A stretch of DNA of 64,000 bases, from contig CATJIF010000111.1 of assembly GCA_949740445.1 (NCBI GenBank), positions 1-64,000 on the forward strand, given 5' to 3'. Source of the DNA: an uncultured Peptostreptococcaceae bacterium. GTDB taxonomy: Bacteria; Bacillota; Clostridia; Peptostreptococcales; Anaerovoracaceae. A program made the position numbers and the translations under genes. Under the pieces are notes generated by a model that saw only the letters and a list, made by a program, of their open reading frames with translations, searched no databases and was not told where the DNA came from. Positions within the stretch are counted from its first letter, which is position 1. Every line of letters starts with the position of its first letter. Shown piece after piece: positions 26,194 through 35,114 of the stretch.

Positions 26194-27474
26194 ATGATAA
26201 GAGAAGTAAAAGATAACACTCTGTATTTTGACGGCTGCAGTACCGTCGAGCTTGCAAAGAAGTACGGCACCCCGCTCTACGTGTTCTCAGAAACCGCCAT
26301 TCACCGCGAGTTTGAAGAGCTGAACGCCACCTTTGTTTCGAAGTATCCGAACACCCGCGTGGCCTATGCGTCGAAGGCGTTCTGCACCGTTGCCATGTAC
26401 CGGCTGTGCCAGGCAAACAATGCCTGCATCGACGTCGTTTCGGGCGGCGAGCTCTATACTGCCATGCAGGCCGGCTACCCCGCGGAAAAAATCGAATTTA
26501 ACGGCAACAATAAGCAACCGGAAGAAATCGCCATGGCGCTGGATTACGGCATCGGCCGGTTCATCGTCGACGGACTTCAGGAGCTGACGCTTTTAGAAGC
26601 GATGTGCGCAGAGCGGGGAAAGACCGCCAACGTCCTGTTCCGCATTACTCCGGGCGTAAAGTCCGACTCCCACGATTATATCGTTACTGGCAAGAAGGAT
26701 TCTAAATTTGGAATTCCCTTGGACGACGACGTTATCTACCCGCAGGTAAAACAGGCCATTGATGCTGCACATATCAATTTTATGGGCTTCCATTTCCACG
26801 TAGGTTCGCAGCTGTTTGACAACGGCTCACATCTGCAGGCACTGGATATTATGTTAAATGTAGTAAAGACGGTAAAAGAACGGTTTCATTATGACGTTAC
26901 TGAATTAAACCTGGGTGGTGGCTTTGGCGCCGTTTATACCACGGAGGACAGAAAGCCCTATGCGTATTTCTTAGACCCCATGATGGAGCGCATCGAGGCC
27001 TTCTTTAAGGAAATGGGCATCAACCGCCCCAATGTGGTAATTGAGCCAGGCAGAAGCATCGCTGCCGAAGCAGGATTATCCCTATACACCGTTGGCAATA
27101 TTAAGGAGATCCGCGACGTACGCAAATATGTTGCTGTCGACGGCGGCATGGGCGATAATATCCGCCCTGCTCTTTATCAGGCCGTCTACGATGGCGTTCT
27201 GGCAAATAAAGCGGATGTGCCAAAGGATGATGTCGCCACTATCTGCGGCAAGTGCTGCGAATCTGGCGATATCCTCATTCGCGACCTGGCGATGGCCCCA
27301 GCAGAATCGGGCGACCTGCTGGCAATTTTCTCCACCGGAGCTTATGGCTATTCCATGGCTTCCAACTATAATCGCAATCGCATTCCTGCTGTCGTATTCG
27401 TAAAAGAAGGAAACGACCGTTTAGTGGTAAAACGCCAAAGTTACGAAGATATTCTAAGAAACGAGATTTTCTAA
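26194..27474 (+). CDS. lysA: Diaminopimelate decarboxylase
   Basis: PLP-dependent fold-III decarboxylase, 426 residues, converting meso-diaminopimelate to L-lysine. The PLP lysine is Lys61 in VAYASKAF. HFHVGSQ, the phosphate-binding LGGGFG, IEPGRSI and the CGKCCESGD segment that supplies active-site Cys/Glu from the partner subunit are present. Start ATG 26194 with GAAGGGAA upstream is preferred over ATG 26176. It is 42 bases after the LD-carboxypeptidase, in an apparent sigma-54 operon, which suggests a degradative or recycling role in addition to biosynthesis. Confidence 0.95.
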   Translation: MIREVKDNTLYFDGCSTVELAKKYGTPLYVFSETAIHREFEELNATFVSKYPNTRVAYASKAFCTVAMYRLCQANNACIDVVSGGELYTAMQAGYPAEKIEFNGNNKQPEEIAMALDYGIGRFIVDGLQELTLLEAMCAERGKTANVLFRITPGVKSDSHDYIVTGKKDSKFGIPLDDDVIYPQVKQAIDAAHINFMGFHFHVGSQLFDNGSHLQALDIMLNVVKTVKERFHYDVTELNLGGGFGAVYTTEDRKPYAYFLDPMMERIEAFFKEMGINRPNVVIEPGRSIAAEAGLSLYTVGNIKEIRDVRKYVAVDGGMGDNIRPALYQAVYDGVLANKADVPKDDVATICGKCCESGDILIRDLAMAPAESGDLLAIFSTGAYGYSMASNYNRNRIPAVVFVKEGNDRLVVKRQSYEDILRNEIF

Positions 27475-27511
27475 CCATCAGTAATTCACCTCTTTTTTCA
27501 ATCATTTTCAC

Positions 27512-27539
27512 AAAAAGACCGCCTGAAGGCGGTCTTTTT
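27512..27539 (+). terminator. Bidirectional terminator between lysA and the histidine kinase gene
   Basis: AAAAAGACCGCC, loop TGAA, GGCGGTCTTTTT. A- and T-runs on both sides serve both convergent genes. Confidence 0.92.
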
Positions 27540-27577
27540 ATATTTTTTGATTCCATTTCTTTTTTTATGCCAGCAGC

Positions 27578-30118
27578 TTATTTAATATATCTCAGCAGCA
27601 GCTTCGACACATCTTTAATATCAATGGGTTTCGATACGTGGGCATTCATCCCATAGCTTAAACATTTCTGGATATCTTCTGCAAACGCATCTGCCGTCAT
27701 CGCAATGATTGGAACATCCTTATCTGCCCTATCCATAGTACGGATGGCCTCTGCTGCTTCGTACCCTGTCATTACCGGCATACGGATATCCATCAAAATC
27801 GCATCGTAGAAGCCTTCTGGTGACTGCTGGAATTTCTCCACGCAGATTTTTCCGTTTTGTGCCCATTCCAGTTCCAGGCCCAATTCGCTGAGCAATTCTT
27901 CGGCGATTTCCCAGTTGAGATCATTATCCTCTGCCAGAAGAACCTTTTTGCCTGTTAAATCCACTGCTTTTTCCTTGGGAAGCTCTATGAGCTCACCTCC
28001 AGCGCTTGCATACTGCCGCAGACCATAAAACAGAGTTGAGCGGAACAGTGGCTTAGAGATAAACCCGCTGACGCCTGCCTGCCGCGCTGTTTCTTCGATT
28101 TCACTCCAATCGTAGGCCGAAATCAATAAAATCGGAATATCTTCCTTCATTTCTCTTCGGATGGCTTTTGCCGTCGCAATGCCATCCAGCCCCGGCAGCT
28201 TCCAATCCAATAAAATGATATGATAGTCATTGTGGTGCTGATGGCGTCGCTTTACCATCTCTATTGCGGTTTCTCCATCTAGCGTCCAATCAGCTTTAAC
28301 GCCGATGGACTTCAGCGCATCCACGGTACTTTCACACATCTGCTGGTCGTCATCAACCACCAGCATATTCCAATCCGGCAGAATCATATCGGCTTCTTGA
28401 ACAGTCGCTTTTTCAAGATCCAATGTTACGTGGAACGTCGTTCCCTTCCCTTGCTCGCTCTGCAACTGTATGGTTCCGCCCATGGCATCTACGAGATACT
28501 TCGTAATTGCCATTCCCAGGCCAGTCCCTTCCGTTTTTTGCACACGGCTGCTGTCCTCACGAGTAAAGGATTCGAATATTTTTTCCTGAAATTCCGGCGT
28601 CATACCGATGCCGGTATCTTTTACCGTTAAGTGTATGCGGACAAAGTCATCGCCCTTGGGGGACTTTTCTTCGGAAAGGGAGATTTCGATGGTTCCTCCC
28701 TCCGGTGTAAATTTTATAGCATTGGACAGCAAATTGAGCAATACCTGGTTTAGCCTTACGCTGTCGCAGCACACGCTTTCTGAGAATATATCGTAAATCA
28801 GTACATCGAACTTCTGATTCTTTGCTCTGACCTGAGGCTGCACAATGCTTACAATGCTGTCCATCACTTCGCTCAGAGATACCTGATCCACATTCAGCGT
28901 CATCTTACCACTTTCAATTTTGGACATATCCAATACATCGTTAATCAACCCCAACAGGTGTTTGCTGGACAGGGCAATCTTTTTCAGGCAGTTCTGTACC
29001 TGTTGTGTGCTGTTAATATTCGCGGTGGCAATCGCCGTCATCCCGACGATAGCATTCATCGGCGTTCGGATATCGTGGCTCATGTTGGACAGAAATTCAC
29101 TCTTCGCTTTATTGGCGTAAATTGCGCTTTCCTTTGCCTTATTCAGTTCGTATAATTGTTGTCTGGTCAATTCGTAATATTTTCCAAAGAGCAAAAGCAG
29201 CGCAGCCAAAATAATGCCACAGCTGCTTAAGGCCAGGGCAATCCACTGCCGTCCCAGATCATTGACAACCTCGTCGAGTTTTCCGTAGGGCATGATGGTT
29301 ACCAGGTGCCACTCGGAATACGGAAGCGACGTACAGTACAGATGCCGCCGTTCATCGCCATTTTGTAATACGTTGGAATAATCTCGATCATTATTCATGG
29401 CATCTTGCAGTTCCGTGATGTATTGCTGCGCCCACTCTCCGTTCATATCGTCAAAGGTTACTTTCATCTGATCGAAATAGGTTTCGCGCTCCACACCCGT
29501 GCTTCGGATTACAAAGGTACCATCGCGACGGATGATGTGAGAAAATACCAGTGCATCCTCTTCGTCGAGAGCCAGGATCTCTTCTATGTAAGTTACCGGA
29601 AGCACCGCTACTAGCGCTGTACACTGTCCTTGGAGCATTTTATACTCTGTGGAAACGCCCAGAAGAACCACCTTTTCGCCGGAGGTATTGGTACCCACTG
29701 CCACCTTTTTTTCACCGTTGTTCATGGAATTTAAAAATGGCTCCGGGTCAGTTACTTCTATCGGATCTCCATAAATCATTTCGAACCTGCCATCGCGCGA
29801 ATACAGCGCAAGATGAGAAAATCCTATGGCTTGTCCATTTTCTGTCAGCCTTCGAAATACTTCCTCGCGGCTTTCAGAACCCGAAGAGGAGAGCATCTTC
29901 TCCAGTGTTTCTGCATGCGCCAGACGAAAGTCTATTGTCGTAGCAAAGTGCTTGGAAATCCGCTCATTCATACCAGACATGTAAATTGTACCCACATCTT
30001 CGATGGTTTTCGCGCTTCGATAGTTCATGTATACCGCCATAGTGGCAACTACGCTGATGCATAGCAGTGCCACTAAAATAATGCTGACGGTTAAAAACCG
30101 CGTTGTTTTGCTTTTCAT
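27578..30118 (-). CDS. Hybrid sensor histidine kinase with two receiver domains
   Basis: Membrane sensor of 846 residues. There is a membrane segment at about 8-28, an extracellular Cache-like sensor to about 285 and a second membrane segment near 300. The HisKA box is [16 protein letters not shown] (phospho-His about 345); the ATPase domain has [13 protein letters not shown] and [10 protein letters not shown]. Two receiver domains follow, with aspartates in ILLDWKLPG (about 640) and AILMDIRMP (about 774). Start ATG 30118 is one base after the stop of the Hpt gene; a TTG 15 bases earlier is in frame but inside that gene. With the Hpt and HD-GYP genes it forms a complete phosphorelay. Confidence 0.93.
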   Translation of the reverse strand: MKSKTTRFLTVSIILVALLCISVVATMAVYMNYRSAKTIEDVGTIYMSGMNERISKHFATTIDFRLAHAETLEKMLSSSGSESREEVFRRLTENGQAIGFSHLALYSRDGRFEMIYGDPIEVTDPEPFLNSMNNGEKKVAVGTNTSGEKVVLLGVSTEYKMLQGQCTALVAVLPVTYIEEILALDEEDALVFSHIIRRDGTFVIRSTGVERETYFDQMKVTFDDMNGEWAQQYITELQDAMNNDRDYSNVLQNGDERRHLYCTSLPYSEWHLVTIMPYGKLDEVVNDLGRQWIALALSSCGIILAALLLLFGKYYELTRQQLYELNKAKESAIYANKAKSEFLSNMSHDIRTPMNAIVGMTAIATANINSTQQVQNCLKKIALSSKHLLGLINDVLDMSKIESGKMTLNVDQVSLSEVMDSIVSIVQPQVRAKNQKFDVLIYDIFSESVCCDSVRLNQVLLNLLSNAIKFTPEGGTIEISLSEEKSPKGDDFVRIHLTVKDTGIGMTPEFQEKIFESFTREDSSRVQKTEGTGLGMAITKYLVDAMGGTIQLQSEQGKGTTFHVTLDLEKATVQEADMILPDWNMLVVDDDQQMCESTVDALKSIGVKADWTLDGETAIEMVKRRHQHHNDYHIILLDWKLPGLDGIATAKAIRREMKEDIPILLISAYDWSEIEETARQAGVSGFISKPLFRSTLFYGLRQYASAGGELIELPKEKAVDLTGKKVLLAEDNDLNWEIAEELLSELGLELEWAQNGKICVEKFQQSPEGFYDAILMDIRMPVMTGYEAAEAIRTMDRADKDVPIIAMTADAFAEDIQKCLSYGMNAHVSKPIDIKDVSKLLLRYIK

Positions 30119-30119
30119 G

Positions 30120-30485
30120 CTATTTCCCTTCAATCTCTGTCTGGAGTGTACGAATAGCCTCTGTTACCTGCTGATAATCTCTTTTTACTTGTTCCATCAG
30201 GGGCATATTTTCCGAACTCCAGCCAGAACGCAACACCTCCGTCAAATGGCTGCTCGAGTCGCTCAGCTGAGTAAAGCTCAGGTTTTGACAGACGCCCTTT
30301 ATCGTATGTGCTGCCCGAAAGGCTTCTTCATAATTTTCTGCCTCCATCGCAGAGCAGAGCAAATCATAGCTCGAATCGTTTAAAAACTTGAGGACAAATT
30401 TCTGAACGATCCTCTCACTGTTCAAACGAGAAATAGCCTCCTCATAATCGCCGCCAAGCGCGGCATAACACTCTTTTAAAGTCAT
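30120..30485 (-). CDS. Histidine phosphotransfer (Hpt) domain protein
   Basis: A 121-residue helical Hpt protein with the phosphorylatable histidine in [13 protein letters not shown]. It would shuttle phosphate between the hybrid kinase encoded just downstream and the HD-GYP response regulator encoded just upstream. Gaps are 1 and 35 bases, indicating one operon. Confidence 0.9.
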   Translation of the reverse strand: MTLKECYAALGGDYEEAISRLNSERIVQKFVLKFLNDSSYDLLCSAMEAENYEEAFRAAHTIKGVCQNLSFTQLSDSSSHLTEVLRSGWSSENMPLMEQVKRDYQQVTEAIRTLQTEIEGK

Positions 30486-30520
30486 CTTTCTTCCTCCTTT
30501 TTCCCCTAATACAACACCCT

Positions 30521-32038
30521 CTAAACGTCCATGATTTTTCCAAAAACTCCTTTATATTGCGGCTTCTCATCGCCTGACCAAATCGTGCGGCCGATGATCT
30601 GCACGGCTTTGGTTTCTTCCTCCAAAGAGATTTCACACGTATACCGGAACACCGGGTTTTGCGGCGTTGTCTTTAAAATTTCGCGCTTAAGATTTTTCCA
30701 GTCGCTGTTTCCAGAAATTGCAAGCACCTTTTCATCGTGCATGGGCTCCATAATTACCTCTGGCAGTTTCAGCCGTTCTGCGCTCCAGGCAGAAAGCGTC
30801 AATACAGCAGGCGTCTGTGTATATTCAAAGCGGATCTCCTGCGATATTTCAGCAAAGAAATTGTATTTTGTACGTTCGTAATCCAAGAGCTCTACCAGTC
30901 GGTCGGGGGCATTCAAATCCTCGCTGAGAAGCAATTCTTCTACGGCCTCGTGCATTTCTTCCTGATTTTCTCCAGCCTGTGCGCTGATTCTCAATTCCTC
31001 CTGAAGCGTATCGGCGATTTCTCTCAGGCATTGCATCAAAAGAGGATTGAATACACCACACTGATTGTCTAAAATCATCTGGATCGCCACTTCGTGAGAA
31101 AATGCCTTTTTATACACCCGTTCGCTGGTCAGTGCATCGTAAACATCGGCTAACGCCACGATTTGCGCGGCAATGGGAATTTCATCACCTTTCAGGCCAT
31201 CCGGATATCCCCGGCCATCGTAACGTTCGTGGTGCCACCGGCAAATTTCGTATGCGGTTTTTACCAGTGGCTCATTTTGATGAATCGGCAATTCTGCCAG
31301 CATCTTTGCCCCGATCATCGAATGGGTCTTCATAATGGCAAACTCTTCGTCGGTCAGCCTTCCCGGTTTATTCAGGACAGCTTCGTCAATCCCAATCTTT
31401 CCGATGTCGTGCAGCGCAGATGCTGTGCCGATCAGGGCAATATCTGCGCGGGAAATCTGATATTGATCCGTAATCTGAATCAGCTTTTTCAGCAGCAGAT
31501 CTGTCAGCATGCGTATGTGAAGAACGTGTAGACCGCTTTCTCCGTTTCGAAATTCTACAATGTGGCTGAGAATATCGACCATCAGTTTGCTCTGCTTTTC
31601 CTTTTCATGAATCTGGTCTTCTACCAGACCAATCAGTTTTTTCTGTTTTGCATAAAGTAAAATGGTATTGACTACGCGGCGGTGGACCACTCTCGCGTCA
31701 AAGGGGCGGTTGATATAATCGGTAATGCCCAGATCGTATGCGCGCTCCATATGCGTAAATGCACTCTCTGCAGAAATCATAATTACAGGAACTTCGCTGA
31801 TCCAGTGGCGCTGGTTCATAACAGACAGCACGCCAAACCCATCCATCTCCGGCATTACAATATCCAGCAGTACCAAAGAAAGTTCCGATTCGTATTTCTG
31901 CAGCAGTGCTATGGCCTGCACTCCGTTTTCTGCCTCGATAATTTCGTATTCTTCTCCGAGCATTTCCGATAAAATTGCCCGATTCATTTCCGAATCATCA
32001 ACAACCAGAATTTTCTGCTTATACCTCTGTTCTCTCAT
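30521..32038 (-). CDS. Response regulator with HD-GYP phosphodiesterase domain
   Basis: Cytoplasmic protein of 505 residues. An N-terminal receiver (KILVVDDSEMNRAIL, phospho-Asp in LVLLDIVMPEMDG) is joined to an HD-GYP domain with ALHDIGKIGI, HHERYDGRGYPDGL and ALADVYDALTSERVY, the motifs of active cyclic di-GMP phosphodiesterases. The C-terminal ~110 residues (ILTLSAWSAERLKLPEV, VFRYTCEISLEE) resemble a PAS-like sensor of unknown ligand. It is the first gene of the three-gene phosphorelay. Start ATG 32038 follows TTAGGAG. The output is probably lowering of cyclic di-GMP. Confidence 0.92.
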   Translation of the reverse strand: MREQRYKQKILVVDDSEMNRAILSEMLGEEYEIIEAENGVQAIALLQKYESELSLVLLDIVMPEMDGFGVLSVMNQRHWISEVPVIMISAESAFTHMERAYDLGITDYINRPFDARVVHRRVVNTILLYAKQKKLIGLVEDQIHEKEKQSKLMVDILSHIVEFRNGESGLHVLHIRMLTDLLLKKLIQITDQYQISRADIALIGTASALHDIGKIGIDEAVLNKPGRLTDEEFAIMKTHSMIGAKMLAELPIHQNEPLVKTAYEICRWHHERYDGRGYPDGLKGDEIPIAAQIVALADVYDALTSERVYKKAFSHEVAIQMILDNQCGVFNPLLMQCLREIADTLQEELRISAQAGENQEEMHEAVEELLLSEDLNAPDRLVELLDYERTKYNFFAEISQEIRFEYTQTPAVLTLSAWSAERLKLPEVIMEPMHDEKVLAISGNSDWKNLKREILKTTPQNPVFRYTCEISLEEETKAVQIIGRTIWSGDEKPQYKGVFGKIMDV

Positions 32039-32500
32039 TCTATCACATCTCCTAATGTAAATCGAAACATTGCTCTCATCTGACGAGAACCTCTACACCT
32101 GCATACCTTTTTGTCGGATAAAAGTCTTTCTATCTTGAGCTATGCCAGATTTTTGAATGACAAGTGCTTGATATTTTATTATAAAAAAAGAAACGCTATG
32201 ATGTCAATAGTCTACGGCCGATTCAATAAAAAGGCTTTTTTTACCATAGGTCCTGGTCCTTCATTTGCCTGCAAAAGTGCTGCTTTTTCTTCGATATTCT
32301 CGATTGTGGCTGTATGCAAGTTGAAGTCGGCGCAGAATTTTTGAGAAATAGCGGCTGAAACGCGCATGTGCCCCTGACAATCGAGGAGCTATTCCTCAGA
32401 AACTAAAAAAATTTAAAATTTTATAATTTCCCCTTTTCTTTTTGATATTATTATTATATAATAGCGTAGTGACGTGTTCTAAGAGCGTTGCATATACTGT
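32039..32500. other. Intergenic region before tRNA-Pro
   Basis: About 460 bases without a gene. It contains the minus-strand promoter of the phosphorelay at 32178-32207 and a TATAAT (32457-32462) about 40 bases before the tRNA. A 77-codon plus-strand frame here has no ribosome site and no recognisable sequence. I see nothing else in 32210-32440. Confidence 0.5.
32178..32207 (-). promoter_or_regulatory. Consensus SigA promoter for the HD-GYP/Hpt/kinase operon
   Basis: On the minus strand a perfect TTGACA (32207-32202) and perfect TATAAT (32183-32178) with an 18-base spacer, about 140 bases before the ATG. Confidence 0.8.
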
Positions 32501-32577
32501 CGAGGCATAGCTCAGCTTGGTAGAGCGTTGCGTTCGGGACGCAAAGGCCACAGGTTCGAATCCTGCTGCCTCGACCA
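32501..32577 (+). tRNA. tRNA-Pro (anticodon CGG)
   Basis: Acceptor CGAGGCA (32501-32507) pairs with TGCCTCG (32567-32573), then discriminator A and encoded CCA. The D arm is GCTC/GAGC. The anticodon stem TTGCG/CGCAA encloses loop TTCGGGA, giving anticodon CGG at 32535-32537 for CCG proline codons. The T arm has the GTTCGAATC loop; its outermost pair (A-C) is mismatched. A TATAAT lies 39 bases upstream. Confidence 0.95.
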
Positions 32578-32596
32578 CATAGTGTCCGAAAAGGGC

Positions 32597-32636
32597 AAAA
32601 AATCGCTGAGATTTGTTGAATTTCAGCGATTTTTTA
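32597..32636 (+). terminator. Terminator after tRNA-Pro
   Basis: AAAAAATCGCTGA (32597-32609) pairs with TCAGCGATTTTTT (32623-32635), twenty bases after the tRNA CCA end. Confidence 0.88.
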
Positions 32637-32676
32637 TTGCGTCTGTTCAAAAACTCCAAAAAAAGAGGGGCTATAC

Positions 32677-33069
32677 TCACCTCATCGCCGCAACGAATGC
32701 GGAAACTCCCCGCATATTGATCGCTCGCCGCAAATTATAGGCAAGAAAACTGAGCCCCAGCTCCGCTGTGACCTTTTCGATCCCCCGGCACAGTACGTAG
32801 TGGGCTCCGTGATGCCACTTGACCGTCCCGAAGGGGTGCTCGGAAATGCACAACCGCTCCCTTTGCTTTTGCGGGTCGTCGGCAATCCGCAGCAGGACAA
32901 TTCCCCGAATCGGGTTCTTCTTGAACAACGAGTTGGTGGGCGTAAATCCTTCCGGCGGCGTCGGCAGGTTCCGCCCGCCTTCCTTTCTGGCGCTTTCGCA
33001 AACCGGACAGGAACAAAACAGCGCAGGCCATCCCTCCGCCGCAGCGGTTCCCAAGTATAGAAGCTTCAT
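32677..33069 (-). pseudogene. Chimeric remnant: metallo-hydrolase N-terminus fused to IS1182-type transposase C-terminus
   Basis: A 130-codon frame with two unrelated parts. Residues 1-34 (MKLLYLGTAAAEGWPALFCS, CPVCESARKEGGRN) are the start of a PhnP-like metallo-beta-lactamase-fold hydrolase, with its own good ribosome site GAAGGA. From about residue 70 the frame reads ISEHPFGTVKWHHGAHYVLC and ELGLSFLAYNLRRAIN, the C-terminal end of an IS1182-family DDE transposase. The middle (about 35-70) is unassigned. The gene would have been third in the fructokinase-amylosucrase operon and is now truncated. No terminal inverted repeats were found. Neither enzyme activity is expected. Confidence 0.75.
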
Positions 33070-33110
33070 GCCGTATCCTTCTTTTCTTTTTCAGGCTTCG
33101 TTTTTCTCCG

Positions 33111-35114
33111 CTATGCTTTGTCCCTGCGCAGCCAGGCAAAGCCAAAGGGCCAAAGCTGCACATGCTCAATTTGATCGTAAGAGGTTTCGTACATTAACTC
33201 CGTGTAGCTGCCCTCCCTCTTTACTCCAGCGGTAACAAAGTCCGGGCTGAAATTGAACAGGCAGACGATCTCCTGGCCGCCGAAACGGCGGCACAGGGCC
33301 AACACGTGGGCGCTTCCGCTGTCCTCTGTCCATACCTCAGCAGCGATATCGAAGCAAGCCTCCTGCGCACGCAGCTGTTCCAGCCGCCGGAGCCCTGCAA
33401 ACAGCCTGCCCTGCCGGGTGGTTGAATCGTCGCGCAGCTGCGCTTCCTCCCACAAAAAATCTCCGCGGTGAAGGTAGCGGCTGTCCTCGTGCTTTTCTTT
33501 ATCGTCGCGATACGACCAGTCGTTGAGCTGCCCCACCTCGTCGCCGCTGTAAATAACGGGAATGCCGCTCTGGGACAGCATCAGCGCATGCAGCGTCAGA
33601 TCGCGCGAAATTGCCCGCTCCCACTTAAATGGATCGCTCTCGTATTCCGCGGCTTCGATTCCGCAAAGCGATGCCGTAGTCCCGCACAGCCGGGCGTCTC
33701 CCAGCCGGGGATCGTCGTTGTACAGCTCGCCCCGGCTATCGCTCCCAGGCCATTTTCCGGTAAAGTAATCGTTTAAGTATTTTTTATGCGCCCGTTCGTC
33801 GGTGCCAAAGCGCTGCGCAAGCCAAGGATAATCCAGCCCCCAGCCGATATCGTCGTGGCAGCGCAGGTAATTCAAAAACAGAAATTCCTTCGGCAGCGAG
33901 CAAATGATATCCAACTGCTGCTTTAAAAGCGACACATCTCCTGTGGCCGCTGTATGCCATATGGTCGCCATGGTCGTTACATTGTATAGCATGTGGCACT
34001 CCGGTTTTTCCCGAGTTCCAAAATATGGAACTACCTTTGCAGGCTCCATCACCACTTCGCCCAAAAGAAGCACGCTGGGGCAAACGATCTCGCAGGCCAG
34101 GCGCAACATCCGCGCCAGGGTATGCACTTGCGGCAGATTGCGACAGGAGGTCCCCAATTCCTTCCATATGTAAGGAACGGCATCCAAGCGGATAACGTCG
34201 ATCCCCCGATTCGCAAGGTACAGGAGGTTTTCTGTCATGTCGTTAAAGACCATGGGATTGGCATAATTCAAATCCCACTGGTAGGGATAGAAGTTCGTCA
34301 TAACGATCTGCCCGTCGGAAAGCTGCGTAAAGCTGCCCGGTGCTGTGGTGGGAAATACCTGCGGAACTGTCGCTTCAAACTGCCGGGGAATGTCCCAATT
34401 ATCGTAGAAGAAATAGCGCTGGCGATATCCCGGCTCGTTGTTTCTGGCCCGCTGCGCCCATTCATGCTCTTCGCTGGTGTGATTCATTACAAAATCCAGG
34501 CATAGGCTGATGTTGTCCGCCCTGCAGGCATCGGCCAGATGTTCGAGGTCCTCCATATTGCCCAGCTCTGGCTGCACCCTGCGGAAATCAGACACTGCAT
34601 AGCCGCCGTCGCTTCTGCCCTTCGGGCTTTCCAAAAGGGGCATTAAATGCAGGTAATTGATGCCGCACTCTTTTAAGTAGGGCAGTTTTTTCTCCACGCC
34701 CTTCAGGTTTTTTGCAAAAGCGCCCACGTAGAGCATCATGCCCAGCAGATCCCTGCGGCGATACCAGCCGGCATCGGCCTCGCGCGTTTCATCCTGCGCC
34801 CGCAACGCCGCTTTACGCTCCACAAAGCAGCGGCGAAGCATCTGCGTAAAATAATCAAAAGCGGCAGTATCGTTGTGATACAGCTCACAGTATAGCCATC
34901 GCAATTCGTCGCGGCGCTCCGCAAACCGGCGCTCGAATACAGCTTCTGACAGCGTAACTTCTGCCGACATAGCTTCTGCTGTCGGTGCTGACTCTTCTGC
35001 GACAACCCGCGGCTGCACAGCTGGCTTCTTTGTGACAGTCGTTTCCGCCTGCCCGACTGCTGTCTTTGCCGCGTTCGACCTTGGCGTCTTTTTCTTCGTC
35101 TGTGTGCGCTTCAT
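33111..35114 (-). CDS. Amylosucrase-type GH13 glucosyltransferase
   Basis: A 667-residue GH13 enzyme close to amylosucrase: sucrose is cleaved and glucose built into alpha-1,4-glucan with release of fructose. The segment GIDVIRLDAVPYIWKELGTS with the nucleophile Asp (about 309), the acid/base Glu in LLLGEVVMEP (about 352) and RCHDDIGWG (about 421) match amylosucrase much better than amylases. The first ~45 residues are a Lys/Thr/Ala-rich tail without signal peptide, so it is cytoplasmic. Start ATG 35114 overlaps the fructokinase stop by four bases (ATGA). Sucrose hydrolase or phosphorylase activity is the alternative. Confidence 0.88.
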   Translation of the reverse strand: MKRTQTKKKTPRSNAAKTAVGQAETTVTKKPAVQPRVVAEESAPTAEAMSAEVTLSEAVFERRFAERRDELRWLYCELYHNDTAAFDYFTQMLRRCFVERKAALRAQDETREADAGWYRRRDLLGMMLYVGAFAKNLKGVEKKLPYLKECGINYLHLMPLLESPKGRSDGGYAVSDFRRVQPELGNMEDLEHLADACRADNISLCLDFVMNHTSEEHEWAQRARNNEPGYRQRYFFYDNWDIPRQFEATVPQVFPTTAPGSFTQLSDGQIVMTNFYPYQWDLNYANPMVFNDMTENLLYLANRGIDVIRLDAVPYIWKELGTSCRNLPQVHTLARMLRLACEIVCPSVLLLGEVVMEPAKVVPYFGTREKPECHMLYNVTTMATIWHTAATGDVSLLKQQLDIICSLPKEFLFLNYLRCHDDIGWGLDYPWLAQRFGTDERAHKKYLNDYFTGKWPGSDSRGELYNDDPRLGDARLCGTTASLCGIEAAEYESDPFKWERAISRDLTLHALMLSQSGIPVIYSGDEVGQLNDWSYRDDKEKHEDSRYLHRGDFLWEEAQLRDDSTTRQGRLFAGLRRLEQLRAQEACFDIAAEVWTEDSGSAHVLALCRRFGGQEIVCLFNFSPDFVTAGVKREGSYTELMYETSYDQIEHVQLWPFGFAWLRRDKA

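Noticed and set aside
32111..32344. 77-codon plus-strand frame before tRNA-Pro
   Set aside because: No ribosome site, low-complexity content, and it overlaps the consensus promoter of the phosphorelay operon.
32597..33110. A complete insertion sequence near tRNA-Pro
   Set aside because: Only the C-terminal part of a transposase is present. I found no terminal inverted repeats or target duplication, and the AT stem at 32597-32636 is a tRNA terminator.
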